From contig NZ_NPDZ01000002.1 in the NCBI RefSeq assembly GCF_002811875.1, positions 248,001 through 312,000 on the forward strand: a stretch of DNA of 64,000 nucleotides, written 5' to 3'. The notes under the pieces are model-generated. The model saw only the letters and a program-made list of their open reading frames with translations. It searched no databases and was not told the DNA's origin. Within the stretch, counting starts at the first letter, position 1. Each line of letters starts with the position of its first letter. This document shows, in pieces, positions 54,229 through 62,715 of the stretch. Source of the stretch: Leptospira perolatii (GTDB lineage Bacteria; Spirochaetota; Leptospiria; Leptospirales; Leptospiraceae). The position numbers were made by a program, and so were the translations under genes.

Positions 54229-55677
54229 ATGAGCATCACAAGGACCGGTTCTGATTATTTAGAGGACCTGACTGACGGCCGGATGGTCGTTTGCGATGGA
54301 ACCTTGGTGACCGACGTGCCTAATCATCCCGCGCTACGTGGAGGAGCAAATACGATTGCTTCTTTAGTCGATTTGCATTTGGATCCCAACAAAACTGAAA
54401 TGCGGTTTGCTGATCGATTAGGAAACGAATATCCGGGTGCATATGTTATTCCTAAATCCAAAGAAGAATTAATTCGAAGAGGAATGCTTTTTCGATCAAT
54501 CGCAAAAAGTACCGGTGGTTTAATGGCTAGGACTCCGGATTTTTTAGCCGCTCTGCTCGCAAGCTGGAAAGCTGCTTGTAACGCATTTGGAAAACATAAT
54601 GCACGTTATGCGGAAAATGTTTCTGATTATTATGATTTTTCTCGAGAAAGAAATATTGTCCATTCTCACGCGATCAGTGATCCTCCTCCCGATCGGTTTT
54701 TAGATGTAACTCGAGAGCAATCTCAGATTTTACGTAAGGTCGGCGAAACATCGGAGGGCATTATAGTCCGGGGAATCAAGATGCTCGCGACTCTTTCTCC
54801 TCTTTCGGACGAACTGATCATTTATCCTTTTAGGCCAATCGGTTCCTCAGAGCCAGAGCAAGCGCTTGCCTTCGCAATTCCAATCAATACTCCGGGATTA
54901 AAGTTAATGTGTCGCTCTAGTATCGCGTCTGGCGGAAGCGAATTCGATCATCCTCTGGCAGAGAGATTTGATGAGATGGACGCACTTTGCATATTTAACG
55001 ACGTATTAGTACCACATAATAGAGTTTTCATCGACGGAGATATTAGATTAGCGAACGAGCTGAGAATAGATACTGGAATGGTGTCTTACGTTTCTCATCA
55101 AACTTGCGCTAGGGTCGCTGTAAAAGCGGAGTTCTTGTTAGGGGTTGCCAGTTTGGTCGCTCGATTGAGTGGCCGCGAAAAGCAGCCAAGCGTTCAGCAA
55201 TTGTTGGGAGAAATGGCTGCTGGAGCTGAAGTGCTTCGCTCTTTGTTGGTGTCCGCAGAAGCTGAATCAGAACCGGACCAATTTGGAAATTTTGTTCCCG
55301 CATCTTCACAGTTAGGTGCTTCGAGTACGGTAGCTTCGCAATATTATATGCGTTCCATCGAAATCCTTCGGCTTATCGGTGCTAGCGGTTTGGTCATGCA
55401 TCCGAGTGAAAAGGACTTAATGGCGGACTCGATCGGAGACGTTCTCCAATATTTTTCTGCGTATAATAACGATCCGAATTTGCATATACAGATACTAAAA
55501 CTTGCTAGCGATCTCGCGATAGGGACTTTTGGAGGTAGGCAAATTCTGTATGAGCAATTTTATCTGGGAGCTCCTCAGGCCGTTCAAATTCGGTACTTTC
55601 ACAATTACAGGCGGATGCAGGAAGCTGAAAGCATTGTAGAAGCAATGCTGGTCCAGGAAAAGGTTCCGAGCGCATAA
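54229..55677 (+). CDS. HpaB-family flavin-dependent monooxygenase (oxygenase component)
   Basis: 482 residues, similar to 4-hydroxyphenylacetate 3-monooxygenase (HpaB)/PvcC-type enzymes: TGSDYLEDLTDGRMVVCDG and DVPNHPALRG at the N-terminus, SHAISDPPPDR, and FGGRQILYEQFYLG near the end. These two-component enzymes use FADH2 supplied by a reductase (HpaC). No HpaC-like gene is seen in the window. Substrates of the family are mostly phenols, but PvcC-type members act in natural-product pathways. Confidence 0.85.
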   Translation: MSITRTGSDYLEDLTDGRMVVCDGTLVTDVPNHPALRGGANTIASLVDLHLDPNKTEMRFADRLGNEYPGAYVIPKSKEELIRRGMLFRSIAKSTGGLMARTPDFLAALLASWKAACNAFGKHNARYAENVSDYYDFSRERNIVHSHAISDPPPDRFLDVTREQSQILRKVGETSEGIIVRGIKMLATLSPLSDELIIYPFRPIGSSEPEQALAFAIPINTPGLKLMCRSSIASGGSEFDHPLAERFDEMDALCIFNDVLVPHNRVFIDGDIRLANELRIDTGMVSYVSHQTCARVAVKAEFLLGVASLVARLSGREKQPSVQQLLGEMAAGAEVLRSLLVSAEAESEPDQFGNFVPASSQLGASSTVASQYYMRSIEILRLIGASGLVMHPSEKDLMADSIGDVLQYFSAYNNDPNLHIQILKLASDLAIGTFGGRQILYEQFYLGAPQAVQIRYFHNYRRMQEAESIVEAMLVQEKVPSA

Positions 55678-55697
55678 GGAGACAGGGAGAGTTTATA

Positions 55698-56708
55698 ATG
55701 TCAGAAAATTCAAAAAAACATTATATACCGATGAACTCTATGAAGTCTCCAAGATTTACTGGTGTCCGTTCTTTTATGCGTTTGCCCATTCTGAATACTT
55801 TAGAGGACGTAGACGTAGCTGTCGTAGGAATTCCTACAGATTCAGCCGTTTCGTTCAGATCCGGAGCGAGGTTTGGACCAGAGGCAATACGTAGTGCTTC
55901 GATTTTATTACGAGATTATAATCCTGCGTTGGGTGTGAGTATTCCAGAGGAACTGTCCATGGTGGACTATGGAGACGCGCCTGTCGTACCCGGTTATCAC
56001 GAAGAAACTTTGAAAAGGGTGCAAGAATATCTAGAGCCAATTTATGCAGCGAATGTAGTGCCCCTGATTCTCGGAGGAGATCATTCTTTGTCGATTGCTG
56101 AACTGCGAGCATTGGCAAAAATCAAAGGACCTGTATCGCTGATTCATATCGATGCTCACGGGGATGTATTAGATAATTATTATGGAGTAAAACATTTTCA
56201 CGGAACAGTATTTAGAAGGGCGGTGGAAGAAGGTCTGGTAAACGCTTCCGAATCTGTCCAGATCGGCATGAGAGGATCTGTACACCCAGATGATGTCGGG
56301 GCCGCGGAATCATTAGGTTACACTGTAGTTCCCTGGGATCAATTGCACCAAATACCGCTGGAGCAACTTGCCGAATTGGTTAAGGAGAAAGTAAAGGACA
56401 GGCCAGTGATGCTTTCCTTCGATATAGACTTTATAGATCCGGCTTATGCCCCTGGTACAGGAACCCCTGAAGTAGGAGGACCTAGTAGTTACGAGGCAAT
56501 TCGTTTGCTCAGAGCCCTTGCACCTCTAAATCTAAATTATTGCAGTTTTGACTGTGTGGAAGTTTCTCCACCCTACGATCCGGCCGGAGTTACGAGTATG
56601 GCTGCCTCGGTGATTTGTTTTGAATTGCTATCGTTACTTGCGATGAGTCGTAGATCAAAAAAGAGTAAGTCTCAGAATGGACATCTTTCTGGACTTGTTG
56701 GTCAGTAA
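55698..56708 (+). CDS. agmatinase/guanidino-acid ureohydrolase
   Basis: 336 residues with the dinuclear-Mn motifs of the arginase superfamily: GGDHS (His129), DAHGD (152-156) and FDIDFIDP (Asp242, Asp244). The agmatinase type is supported by HFHGTVFRRAVEEG. It would split a guanidine to an amine and urea. Together with the VioC- and MrsA-like domains downstream it points to arginine-derived chemistry; it could also remove the amidino group as a deprotection step. Confidence 0.9.
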   Translation: MSENSKKHYIPMNSMKSPRFTGVRSFMRLPILNTLEDVDVAVVGIPTDSAVSFRSGARFGPEAIRSASILLRDYNPALGVSIPEELSMVDYGDAPVVPGYHEETLKRVQEYLEPIYAANVVPLILGGDHSLSIAELRALAKIKGPVSLIHIDAHGDVLDNYYGVKHFHGTVFRRAVEEGLVNASESVQIGMRGSVHPDDVGAAESLGYTVVPWDQLHQIPLEQLAELVKEKVKDRPVMLSFDIDFIDPAYAPGTGTPEVGGPSSYEAIRLLRALAPLNLNYCSFDCVEVSPPYDPAGVTSMAASVICFELLSLLAMSRRSKKSKSQNGHLSGLVGQ

Positions 56709-56735
56709 ATCGGTTAACAATGAGGGATATGCGAA

Positions 56736-58076
56736 ATGATATCTGAGAAAACCGACTCTTTTATTACGAAGAAGATGTTAGATTGCATCGGCTCCAATCA
56801 TTCGCCTGGGCTAAGGATCGGTTCGATTCTGGCCGAAGATTTAGCTTCGAAATTTGGCACTCCCATTTACGCATACAATGCGGAGGCGGCCCGAAACAAC
56901 TTAAGCGAAGTTAGATCCGCATTGGGCTCTAACATTGAAATATTATATGCCTTAAAAGCGAATCCGAATGCAGGAATCGCTCAGATATTTAGAAAGTCTG
57001 GCACCGGTTGCGAAGTCGCTTCCGCTGGAGAAATATTGGTCGCAAAGTTTGCTGGATTTACTGGAGACCAGATTCAGTTCTCGGGCCCCGGAAAAAGCGA
57101 ACAAGATATTCTGACTTCGTTTCATCATGGTGTTTCGATTTTGAATCTGGAGTCAGAAGAGGAATATGATCTAGTAAAATTTTTATCTAAATTACAGAAT
57201 TATAAACCTAGAGTTTCGATTCGATTGAACCCGGCTACTGGTCTTAGTGGATCGCGGATGCACATGGGAGGAGGATCCAAGAAATTCGGAGTGGATTCGG
57301 AACGAGTACCGGAACTGATGGAGCAAATCGTATCCGAGGGCATTTGTGATTTTAGTGGTTTACATGTCTATCCTGGAACTCAGTGCTTCGATTACAAACC
57401 CTGGCTGGAAAACGCAAATGCCTTATTAAAGTTAGCTTCAGAACTGGAATCGATTGCTCCTATTCGGAGTTTGAATTTTGGGGGCGGGTTTGGTGTTTCT
57501 TTGTTTGAAGGAGATCCTGAGTTGGACCTGATCTCTCTCGGAAAAGGACTTAGGGAAATGATCGAATCAGCCCGGAATCGAAATCGGAAATATTTCGTAG
57601 AATTAGGACGCTATCTAATCGCGAATGCCGGAGTCTATTTAACTAAAATTCTTTATACGAAGAAATCACAGGAAAAAATTCATATTATTACTGATGGCGG
57701 AATGCATCATCATGCCGTCGGAGTTGGACTGGGGTCTGTAATCAAACGAACTTATCCGATTGTATCTTGCAACGGATTAGAAAGAAATCCCACAAGAAAG
57801 GTCGCTATCGGCGGACCACTTTGTACTCCTGCGGACGAGTTTGCATCCAGCATTGATTTTCCAGAAACCAAAAATGGTGAGTTAATCGGTATTCTGGGTT
57901 CCGGGGCCTATGGATTAACTTTCAGTAATATACTTTTTCTAAGTCACCCAACTCCGGGTGAAGTTTTGGTCGATGGAGACAATGCTTATTGGATCCGAAA
58001 ACCCGGGAAGGTAGAAGACGTGCTAGTTGGGCAATGTGTTCCTGGGAGAGAGGGAGGGTATTCCGATGTGGAATAG
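56736..58076 (+). CDS. type III PLP-dependent decarboxylase (Orn/Arg/DAP decarboxylase 2 family)
   Basis: 446 residues. YALKANPN (Lys74 = PLP lysine), SGTGCEVASAGEI, HVYPGTQ, a Gly-rich phosphate site LNFGGGFGVS and GPLCTPADEF (Cys363, the C-terminal catalytic Cys from the other subunit). It resembles the group that includes BtrK (butirosin), which decarboxylates an ACP-bound amino-acid derivative. A ligase and ACP encoded next fit that logic. The stop overlaps the ligase start by 11 bp. Confidence 0.88.
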   Translation: MISEKTDSFITKKMLDCIGSNHSPGLRIGSILAEDLASKFGTPIYAYNAEAARNNLSEVRSALGSNIEILYALKANPNAGIAQIFRKSGTGCEVASAGEILVAKFAGFTGDQIQFSGPGKSEQDILTSFHHGVSILNLESEEEYDLVKFLSKLQNYKPRVSIRLNPATGLSGSRMHMGGGSKKFGVDSERVPELMEQIVSEGICDFSGLHVYPGTQCFDYKPWLENANALLKLASELESIAPIRSLNFGGGFGVSLFEGDPELDLISLGKGLREMIESARNRNRKYFVELGRYLIANAGVYLTKILYTKKSQEKIHIITDGGMHHHAVGVGLGSVIKRTYPIVSCNGLERNPTRKVAIGGPLCTPADEFASSIDFPETKNGELIGILGSGAYGLTFSNILFLSHPTPGEVLVDGDNAYWIRKPGKVEDVLVGQCVPGREGGYSDVE

Positions 58077-59571
58077 TTTCTGTGAGGTAGCTCGTCTTCT
58101 AGGTGACACGGTTGCAATATCAAATGAAGCCCAAGTATTAAGTTTTTCAGGACTCCAAAAAGAAGCCGAAAAGATTTCTGAGTTTTTTAGAGATTTAGAG
58201 CAACCGGTTGTTTGGATTGCACTTCCCGGAGGTCCAGATTTTACCGCGGTACAACTTGCAATCTGGTCCCTTCCTGATGGAGTAGCCATCCCGATTCCGG
58301 AGAAGAGTAGTGAAAGAGAAGCATTAGCATATCTTGAAGTACTTCGTCCTGACTTTGTAGTCGTAAGGTCCTTGCTCGATCAGCAGGCAATCGTTAACAC
58401 TTTGCCTGAATCCGTCTGCATCCTATCTCTGGAAAAGAAATCCGGAATCACTTCGGACCGCAGGATTTATTATATTGAAGATAAGCCGGCAAATCGGGTT
58501 TCTCGAAAAGGTTCCGGAGATTTGCCCAAAGAAACTAGGATGATTCAGTTTACCTCCGGTTCTACGGGGAAACCAAAGGGAATTTTGCTATCTAACGAAA
58601 ATTTAATTTCTAATTTAGAAAATAATTCTATTCATCTTTCTAAATTCAGCGGTAAACACGCCTTTAGTTCTCTTCCTCAGTTTCATGCAATGGGCGGAGC
58701 CGTCGTGTTGGAACATCTTTGGAGTGGTTCGCCGATTCATGTGGCGAATCGGTTCTTGCCCGGGGAGCATGTATCTCGGATGCAAAAATACTCATGCAAA
58801 GTGATTCTATCTAGCCCGAATTATTTAAAGCTAATGCTGGACCTAAAGGCATTTAACTCTTCCATTCAATCTTTGATTGAATCATTCACCGTGGGTACGG
58901 CTGCTCTAAGTCCAGATCTTGTATCGGCTCTTCATTCGTTATTTCCAGAATCCGAGATTTATTCTAGATACGGACTGAGCGAGTCAATAGGGGCGCTAAC
59001 ACTCTGCAGGATTACGAAAGGTGACCACTATGATTTTGGCACTGTTGGAAAACTAATACCAAACGTAGAGTTTCATCCGGAATTCAGTAAATCTAAAGAT
59101 AATCCCGGCGAAATCGTTGTTAAGAGTTCTGGCGTCGGAATAGGACAACTTTCTGAGAATGGCATATATTCACGGTTAGTCGATACAGACGGTTTTTTAC
59201 ACACAGGGGATATCGGATTTTTGGATGCTTCCGGCTGCCTGTACCTTAGTGGAAGGAAGAATAATTTCATTAAATCAAACGGATATCGAATTAGTGCGAT
59301 GGAAATTGAACTAATGCTCAAATCGATTTCTGAAGTTCAGGAGGCGGTTGTTTTCGGAGTTCAGAACTCTTCCTCTGGAGAAAAAATAGTCGCATGTCTG
59401 GAGCCTATGCCGGGAAAAAAACTTCCTCCAGCCGCTGAGCTAGATAGGCACTGCAGATCGGAGCTTTCGGCATATAAAGTTCCACAGAAATTTATTGTTT
59501 TCGAGCAATTACCGCGAACCCAGTCCGGGAAACCGGACTTGAGCAAAATACGTTTAGAGGTGCAGCTATGA
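58066..59571 (+). CDS. AMP-dependent acyl/aminoacyl ligase
   Basis: Start ATG 58066 is preceded by AGGGAGGG at 7 nt; an earlier ATG at 58027 lies inside the decarboxylase gene. The protein has FTSGSTGKPKGILLSNENL, YSRYGLSESIGALTL, LHTGDIGFLDASG, LSGRKNNFIKSNGYRIS and PRTQSGKPDLSK (catalytic Lys). It likely adenylates an acid or amino acid and loads it onto the ACP encoded immediately downstream, to which it is coupled by ATGA overlap. Confidence 0.88.
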   Translation: MWNSFCEVARLLGDTVAISNEAQVLSFSGLQKEAEKISEFFRDLEQPVVWIALPGGPDFTAVQLAIWSLPDGVAIPIPEKSSEREALAYLEVLRPDFVVVRSLLDQQAIVNTLPESVCILSLEKKSGITSDRRIYYIEDKPANRVSRKGSGDLPKETRMIQFTSGSTGKPKGILLSNENLISNLENNSIHLSKFSGKHAFSSLPQFHAMGGAVVLEHLWSGSPIHVANRFLPGEHVSRMQKYSCKVILSSPNYLKLMLDLKAFNSSIQSLIESFTVGTAALSPDLVSALHSLFPESEIYSRYGLSESIGALTLCRITKGDHYDFGTVGKLIPNVEFHPEFSKSKDNPGEIVVKSSGVGIGQLSENGIYSRLVDTDGFLHTGDIGFLDASGCLYLSGRKNNFIKSNGYRISAMEIELMLKSISEVQEAVVFGVQNSSSGEKIVACLEPMPGKKLPPAAELDRHCRSELSAYKVPQKFIVFEQLPRTQSGKPDLSKIRLEVQL

Positions 59572-59864
59572 GTGAACTAGCCTCAATCGACCTCCGCCAA
59601 GAGGTAACCTCCTTGGTTTGTGAGGTGGTTAAAAATTCTACGGGAAGGGAAGTGGAAATTAGCACTGAGACGAAATTGATTCGTGATGGCTATTTGGATT
59701 CCCTATCGATGGTGAATTTGGTTCTCCGAATTCAATCCAACTATGGAATTCAAGTAGAGATTTCGGAAATGGAAGAAAGCAATTTCGGTTCGGTTGATCG
59801 TATCTCAAAATTTATTTACTTTCATCGCGAAAATAGCGATCGCCCAAAGGAAAGTAGAGAATGA
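59568..59864 (+). CDS. acyl carrier protein
   Basis: 98 residues, with IRDGYLDSLSMVNLVLRIQ giving the phosphopantetheine-attachment motif DSL (Ser45). It begins in the ATGA of the ligase stop. As a dedicated carrier it likely holds the intermediate that is worked on by the decarboxylase, monooxygenase and LuxC enzymes. Confidence 0.9.
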   Translation: MSELASIDLRQEVTSLVCEVVKNSTGREVEISTETKLIRDGYLDSLSMVNLVLRIQSNYGIQVEISEMEESNFGSVDRISKFIYFHRENSDRPKESRE

Positions 59865-59929
59865 CAGATTCGTTCAATAAAAAGGATCGGATAGGCTTCG
59901 GCGGAGTTGTTATTACTATATTCATATAA
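59861..59929 (+). CDS. 22-codon ORF coupled to the ACP gene
   Basis: It starts in an ATGA overlap with the ACP stop, and ends with a short hydrophobic stretch (VVITIFI). It may be a truncated gene start, a micropeptide or chance. The following DNA shows no continuation in any frame that I recognise. Confidence 0.25.
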   Translation: MTDSFNKKDRIGFGGVVITIFI

Positions 59930-60254
59930 CAAACGTTATCCGAAATACATTCGTTTAATATGTTATTGGATATTTGTTGCATTAAAAAATACGCCTTTTC
60001 GGAAGACAGAAAAGGAAGTATCGAAATGTATTTATTATCATTCTTCCATTTGATTGTAATAATTAAGATTATTGTATATGCAAAATGTATAATAAATACA
60101 CGAGGTGAGTGTTAACTGGAAAAAGGTGAATAACTTAAAAATTATTGACCTCTGGAGATAAAAAATCGGAAACTGGTGCAAATTTAATGTTTTGAGATGT
60201 TAAGTTGAAGCGTAATCAAAAGCGAAAATTGAATTTGAAAAAGGTGAAAGCGAT

Positions 60255-60410
60255 ATGAGTACAATTGAAAATAGATCTTCTTCGGCTTCCGACGCACCTA
60301 GGGCGTCGGAAGTGAGGTTTCTTTCTTTCCTCAATTCTCAATCAAGTCCGGTGGATCGATTCAATGATTCGCCTGATTTATGCTATATTGCTATGTTCCG
60401 GAAGGAATAG
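60255..60410 (+). CDS. 51-residue small ORF, possible leader or precursor peptide
   Basis: ATG 60255 follows AAAAAGGTGAAAGCGAT. The peptide is Ser-rich at the N-terminus (STIENRSSSASDAPRASEV) and has one Cys near the end (DLCYIAMFRKE). No family is recognised. A perfect 10-bp hairpin lies within it (60286-60312). It may be a translated leader that controls the downstream gene, a small peptide substrate, or non-coding. Confidence 0.3.
   Translation: MSTIENRSSSASDAPRASEVRFLSFLNSQSSPVDRFNDSPDLCYIAMFRKE
60286..60312. promoter_or_regulatory. strong GC-rich hairpin
   Basis: Arms CTTCCGACGC (60286-60295) and GCGTCGGAAG (60303-60312), 7-nt loop ACCTAGG, in AT-rich surroundings. A pyrimidine/T-rich run (TTTCTTTCTTTCC) follows, so it could act as an attenuator or weak terminator ahead of the fusion gene. 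Confidence 0.6.
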
Positions 60411-60543
60411 GCAAGTTGTCGATATTGCGAAATCAGCAAAACCTATCTCAAACTTACTAATTCAGAAGTTTATTAAATTTTTATGTAAGGAAAAGACCAA
60501 CGAGAGTATTAAATACTATCAACTAACATAGAATAGGCGATTG

Positions 60544-60563
60544 ACTCTTTTAAGCTTAAGAGT
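60544..60563. promoter_or_regulatory. palindrome upstream of the fusion gene
   Basis: ACTCTTTTAAGCTTAAGAGT is an inverted repeat (6-bp outer arms, near-palindromic centre), overlapping TTGACT (60541-60546), which could be a -35. It lies 40 bp before ATG 60604. Confidence 0.4.
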
Positions 60564-60603
60564 GTTCTGCCTTTTAGCGGTTGATGGTGTGGATGATTGA
60601 AAT

Positions 60604-62715
60604 ATGGAAAATGTTTTAGAATCTAGAGAAACTAAAGAGTTTAAGGCGCCTCGAAGCTGGATTGATTATGCACCGGAGTTAGATGCTGCGGATGCGGAAC
60701 AATTATCGCGATATCTAAGCGATATAGGGCAAGTCTTCCGAAATGTTCAATCTGTGGACTTTTTGGAAGCTGCTCCATTGCTCGCGCAAGAGTTACCGTT
60801 TCGATTGCGCGAGTACATCCACAAAGTGAGACTTAAACAAAGACCGGCTGTCTTTGTAATACCGGCGTTAAATGTGATTGGTCGAACTGGGATCCTGACT
60901 CCAAAGGATTGGAAGGATGTTCAGTCTCCTTCTCCAACTCACCACGCAGAAATATTTCTTACGTTAGTAGCTTCTCTGTTGGGAGATGTGTTCGGCTGGA
61001 CTACTCAGCAGGATGGTCGCTATGTGCACGATGTTTTACCGATGAAGGGATTGGAGAACGAGCAAGTAGGATGGAGCAGTTTAACGCAACTTAGTTGGCA
61101 CACGGAAGATGCCTTTCATCCGAATCGAGCAGATTACCTAGCTCTACTCTGTCTTCGGAATATTGACGGAGTAGCTACAACATTATGCTCAGTAACCGAT
61201 CTTGATCTTCCGGTTGATGTCAAAGAAATACTTTGGCAGGAGAGATTTTATATTCGACCGGATCAATCGCACACAGCAAAGCACAATTCGACAGCTAGAG
61301 GTTTGTTCGAAAAGATAGAGCAGATGAATCGGGATCCGGAACCTGTTTCGCTGCTATTCGGTAATCCAAATCATCCCTACATTCGCATAGATCCGGATTA
61401 TATGATGGCAATTCCGGGAGATGCCGAGGCTGAAAGAGCTTTGTCAGTGGTGGTCGATCAAATAAATCGCAATTTATATGACCTTGCATTAAGAGAAGGT
61501 GATTTAGTCGTAATCGATAATTTGCAGGTAGTCCACGGAAGGAGAGCGTTTAAGGCGCGGTTCGATGGTTACGACAGATGGTTAAAGAGAGTAAATATTA
61601 AAAGAGATCTTCGTCAGGCAGCAGCTGCTTTGGACCAAGGAGGGAGACTAATGACAACAATTTCAAAAACTTCGGAGCAAAAGAGTATCGTGGCACGTGA
61701 GGCTGATTTAGTCGAAGCTGTTCAGCCGATTCGAGGATTAGCTTTGGCTACGAGTGTTCAGCATTTTTTTTCTAAAGGAATTTATGACCTACTCGCGAGT
61801 TCCCAGGGGCGTCGTTGGAGTTTGGAAGAATTGGCGAAAGAGCTGAAATTCGATGCAGACCGATTGAGAGGTTTGCTTCGTTTTTTGAGAAACGAAGGCT
61901 TTATCGAAGGTCTGGATGGTAAATTAAATCTTACGGAAAAAGCTCATCGTTGGTCTGTTTATCGCGCTTGGTATGAAATGATGGTTGGCGGTTACGCCGA
62001 AACTTTCGTTTCGATGGGAGACGCTTTGGCCGAAGGAACTCCTCCTGCGCCCAGGGATGGCAAGCTAGTTGGAAAGGGAAGTTGCGGTATCAGCATGCAC
62101 GATTCCATTCCGATTGTAAGAAGGCTTTTATCTACATTAGACGAGCCTCCAAAGTTGGTGGTTGATTTGGGATGTGGAAGCGGCTCGTACCTGACCGAAA
62201 TCTGCAAATTGTACAAAGACACAAAGGCTATCGGTATAGAGCCGGATTTAGGTGGATGTCTGGCGGCACAAGAGCACATCGCAGAGTGCGGAATGTCCGA
62301 TAGGATCGAAATAGTGCACGCAGACGCTATCGATTATATTCAGAAAATGGAAACTCCTCCAGATCTAATACTCCTATGTTTCGTAATACACGAAGTGCTC
62401 GGGCAATCCGGAGAAGAGAGAGTCATGCAAATGCTGCAAGCAGCCATGAACGGAGGGCCAAATCAACGTTTGGTGATTATTGATATCGATTATTTAATCG
62501 ATGATCCTTCGGTGATGAGTCACAAACTTGCGGAAGGTTATTACAATGCATATTTCTTACTGCATCCATTTACAAGCCAAAAGCTAGAAACTCAGAGTTA
62601 TTGGGACGATTTGTTTGCAAGATGCGGGTTCGAGATAGAGGCAAAGCAGACGACCGATCCTTCATTAGATTCTACGAATATTGAATTGGGCTGGATGTTG
62701 AGGCGGAAAAAGTGA
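60604..62715 (+). CDS. fusion: VioC-like arginine hydroxylase (Fe/2OG) + 2-ketoarginine-methyltransferase-like domain
   Basis: 703 residues. Part 1 (~1-345) resembles clavaminate-synthase-like arginine beta-hydroxylases (VioC/MppO type): LSWHTEDAFHP with His166 and Glu168 as iron ligands, LALLCLRN, the distal His311 in VVHGRRAF, then RWLKRVN. Part 2 (~355-703) resembles the MrsA (2-ketoarginine methyltransferase) type: PIRGLALA, WYEMMVGGYAETF, KGSCGISMHDSIP, the SAM site VVDLGCGSGSYL (~519-530) and IHEVLGQ. At the junction AAGGAGGGAG (61637-61646) precedes an in-frame ATG (61651, residue 350), so the methyltransferase could also be made alone. LuxC follows by GTGA overlap. Confidence 0.82.
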   Translation: MENVLESRETKEFKAPRSWIDYAPELDAADAEQLSRYLSDIGQVFRNVQSVDFLEAAPLLAQELPFRLREYIHKVRLKQRPAVFVIPALNVIGRTGILTPKDWKDVQSPSPTHHAEIFLTLVASLLGDVFGWTTQQDGRYVHDVLPMKGLENEQVGWSSLTQLSWHTEDAFHPNRADYLALLCLRNIDGVATTLCSVTDLDLPVDVKEILWQERFYIRPDQSHTAKHNSTARGLFEKIEQMNRDPEPVSLLFGNPNHPYIRIDPDYMMAIPGDAEAERALSVVVDQINRNLYDLALREGDLVVIDNLQVVHGRRAFKARFDGYDRWLKRVNIKRDLRQAAAALDQGGRLMTTISKTSEQKSIVAREADLVEAVQPIRGLALATSVQHFFSKGIYDLLASSQGRRWSLEELAKELKFDADRLRGLLRFLRNEGFIEGLDGKLNLTEKAHRWSVYRAWYEMMVGGYAETFVSMGDALAEGTPPAPRDGKLVGKGSCGISMHDSIPIVRRLLSTLDEPPKLVVDLGCGSGSYLTEICKLYKDTKAIGIEPDLGGCLAAQEHIAECGMSDRIEIVHADAIDYIQKMETPPDLILLCFVIHEVLGQSGEERVMQMLQAAMNGGPNQRLVIIDIDYLIDDPSVMSHKLAEGYYNAYFLLHPFTSQKLETQSYWDDLFARCGFEIEAKQTTDPSLDSTNIELGWMLRRKK
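61637..61653 (+). promoter_or_regulatory. internal Shine-Dalgarno and in-frame ATG at the domain junction
   Basis: AAGGAGGGAG (61637-61646) followed after 4 nt by ATG 61651 is a very strong ribosome site placed exactly between the dioxygenase and methyltransferase domains, in the same frame. It is either an active internal start or the fossil of a formerly separate gene. Confidence 0.7.

Larger units (their letters stand above)
59930..60603 (+). other. long gap inside the cluster with hairpins and mini-ORFs
   Basis: About 670 bp without a normal gene inside an otherwise tight operon. Contents: inverted repeat CCTTTTC/GAAAAGG (59994-60015); a TATAAT (60088-60093) without clear -35; a 51-codon ORF with ribosome site (60255-60410) holding a strong hairpin; and the palindrome at 60544-60563. 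It could be a regulatory leader for the fusion gene or the remains of a gene. Confidence 0.5.
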
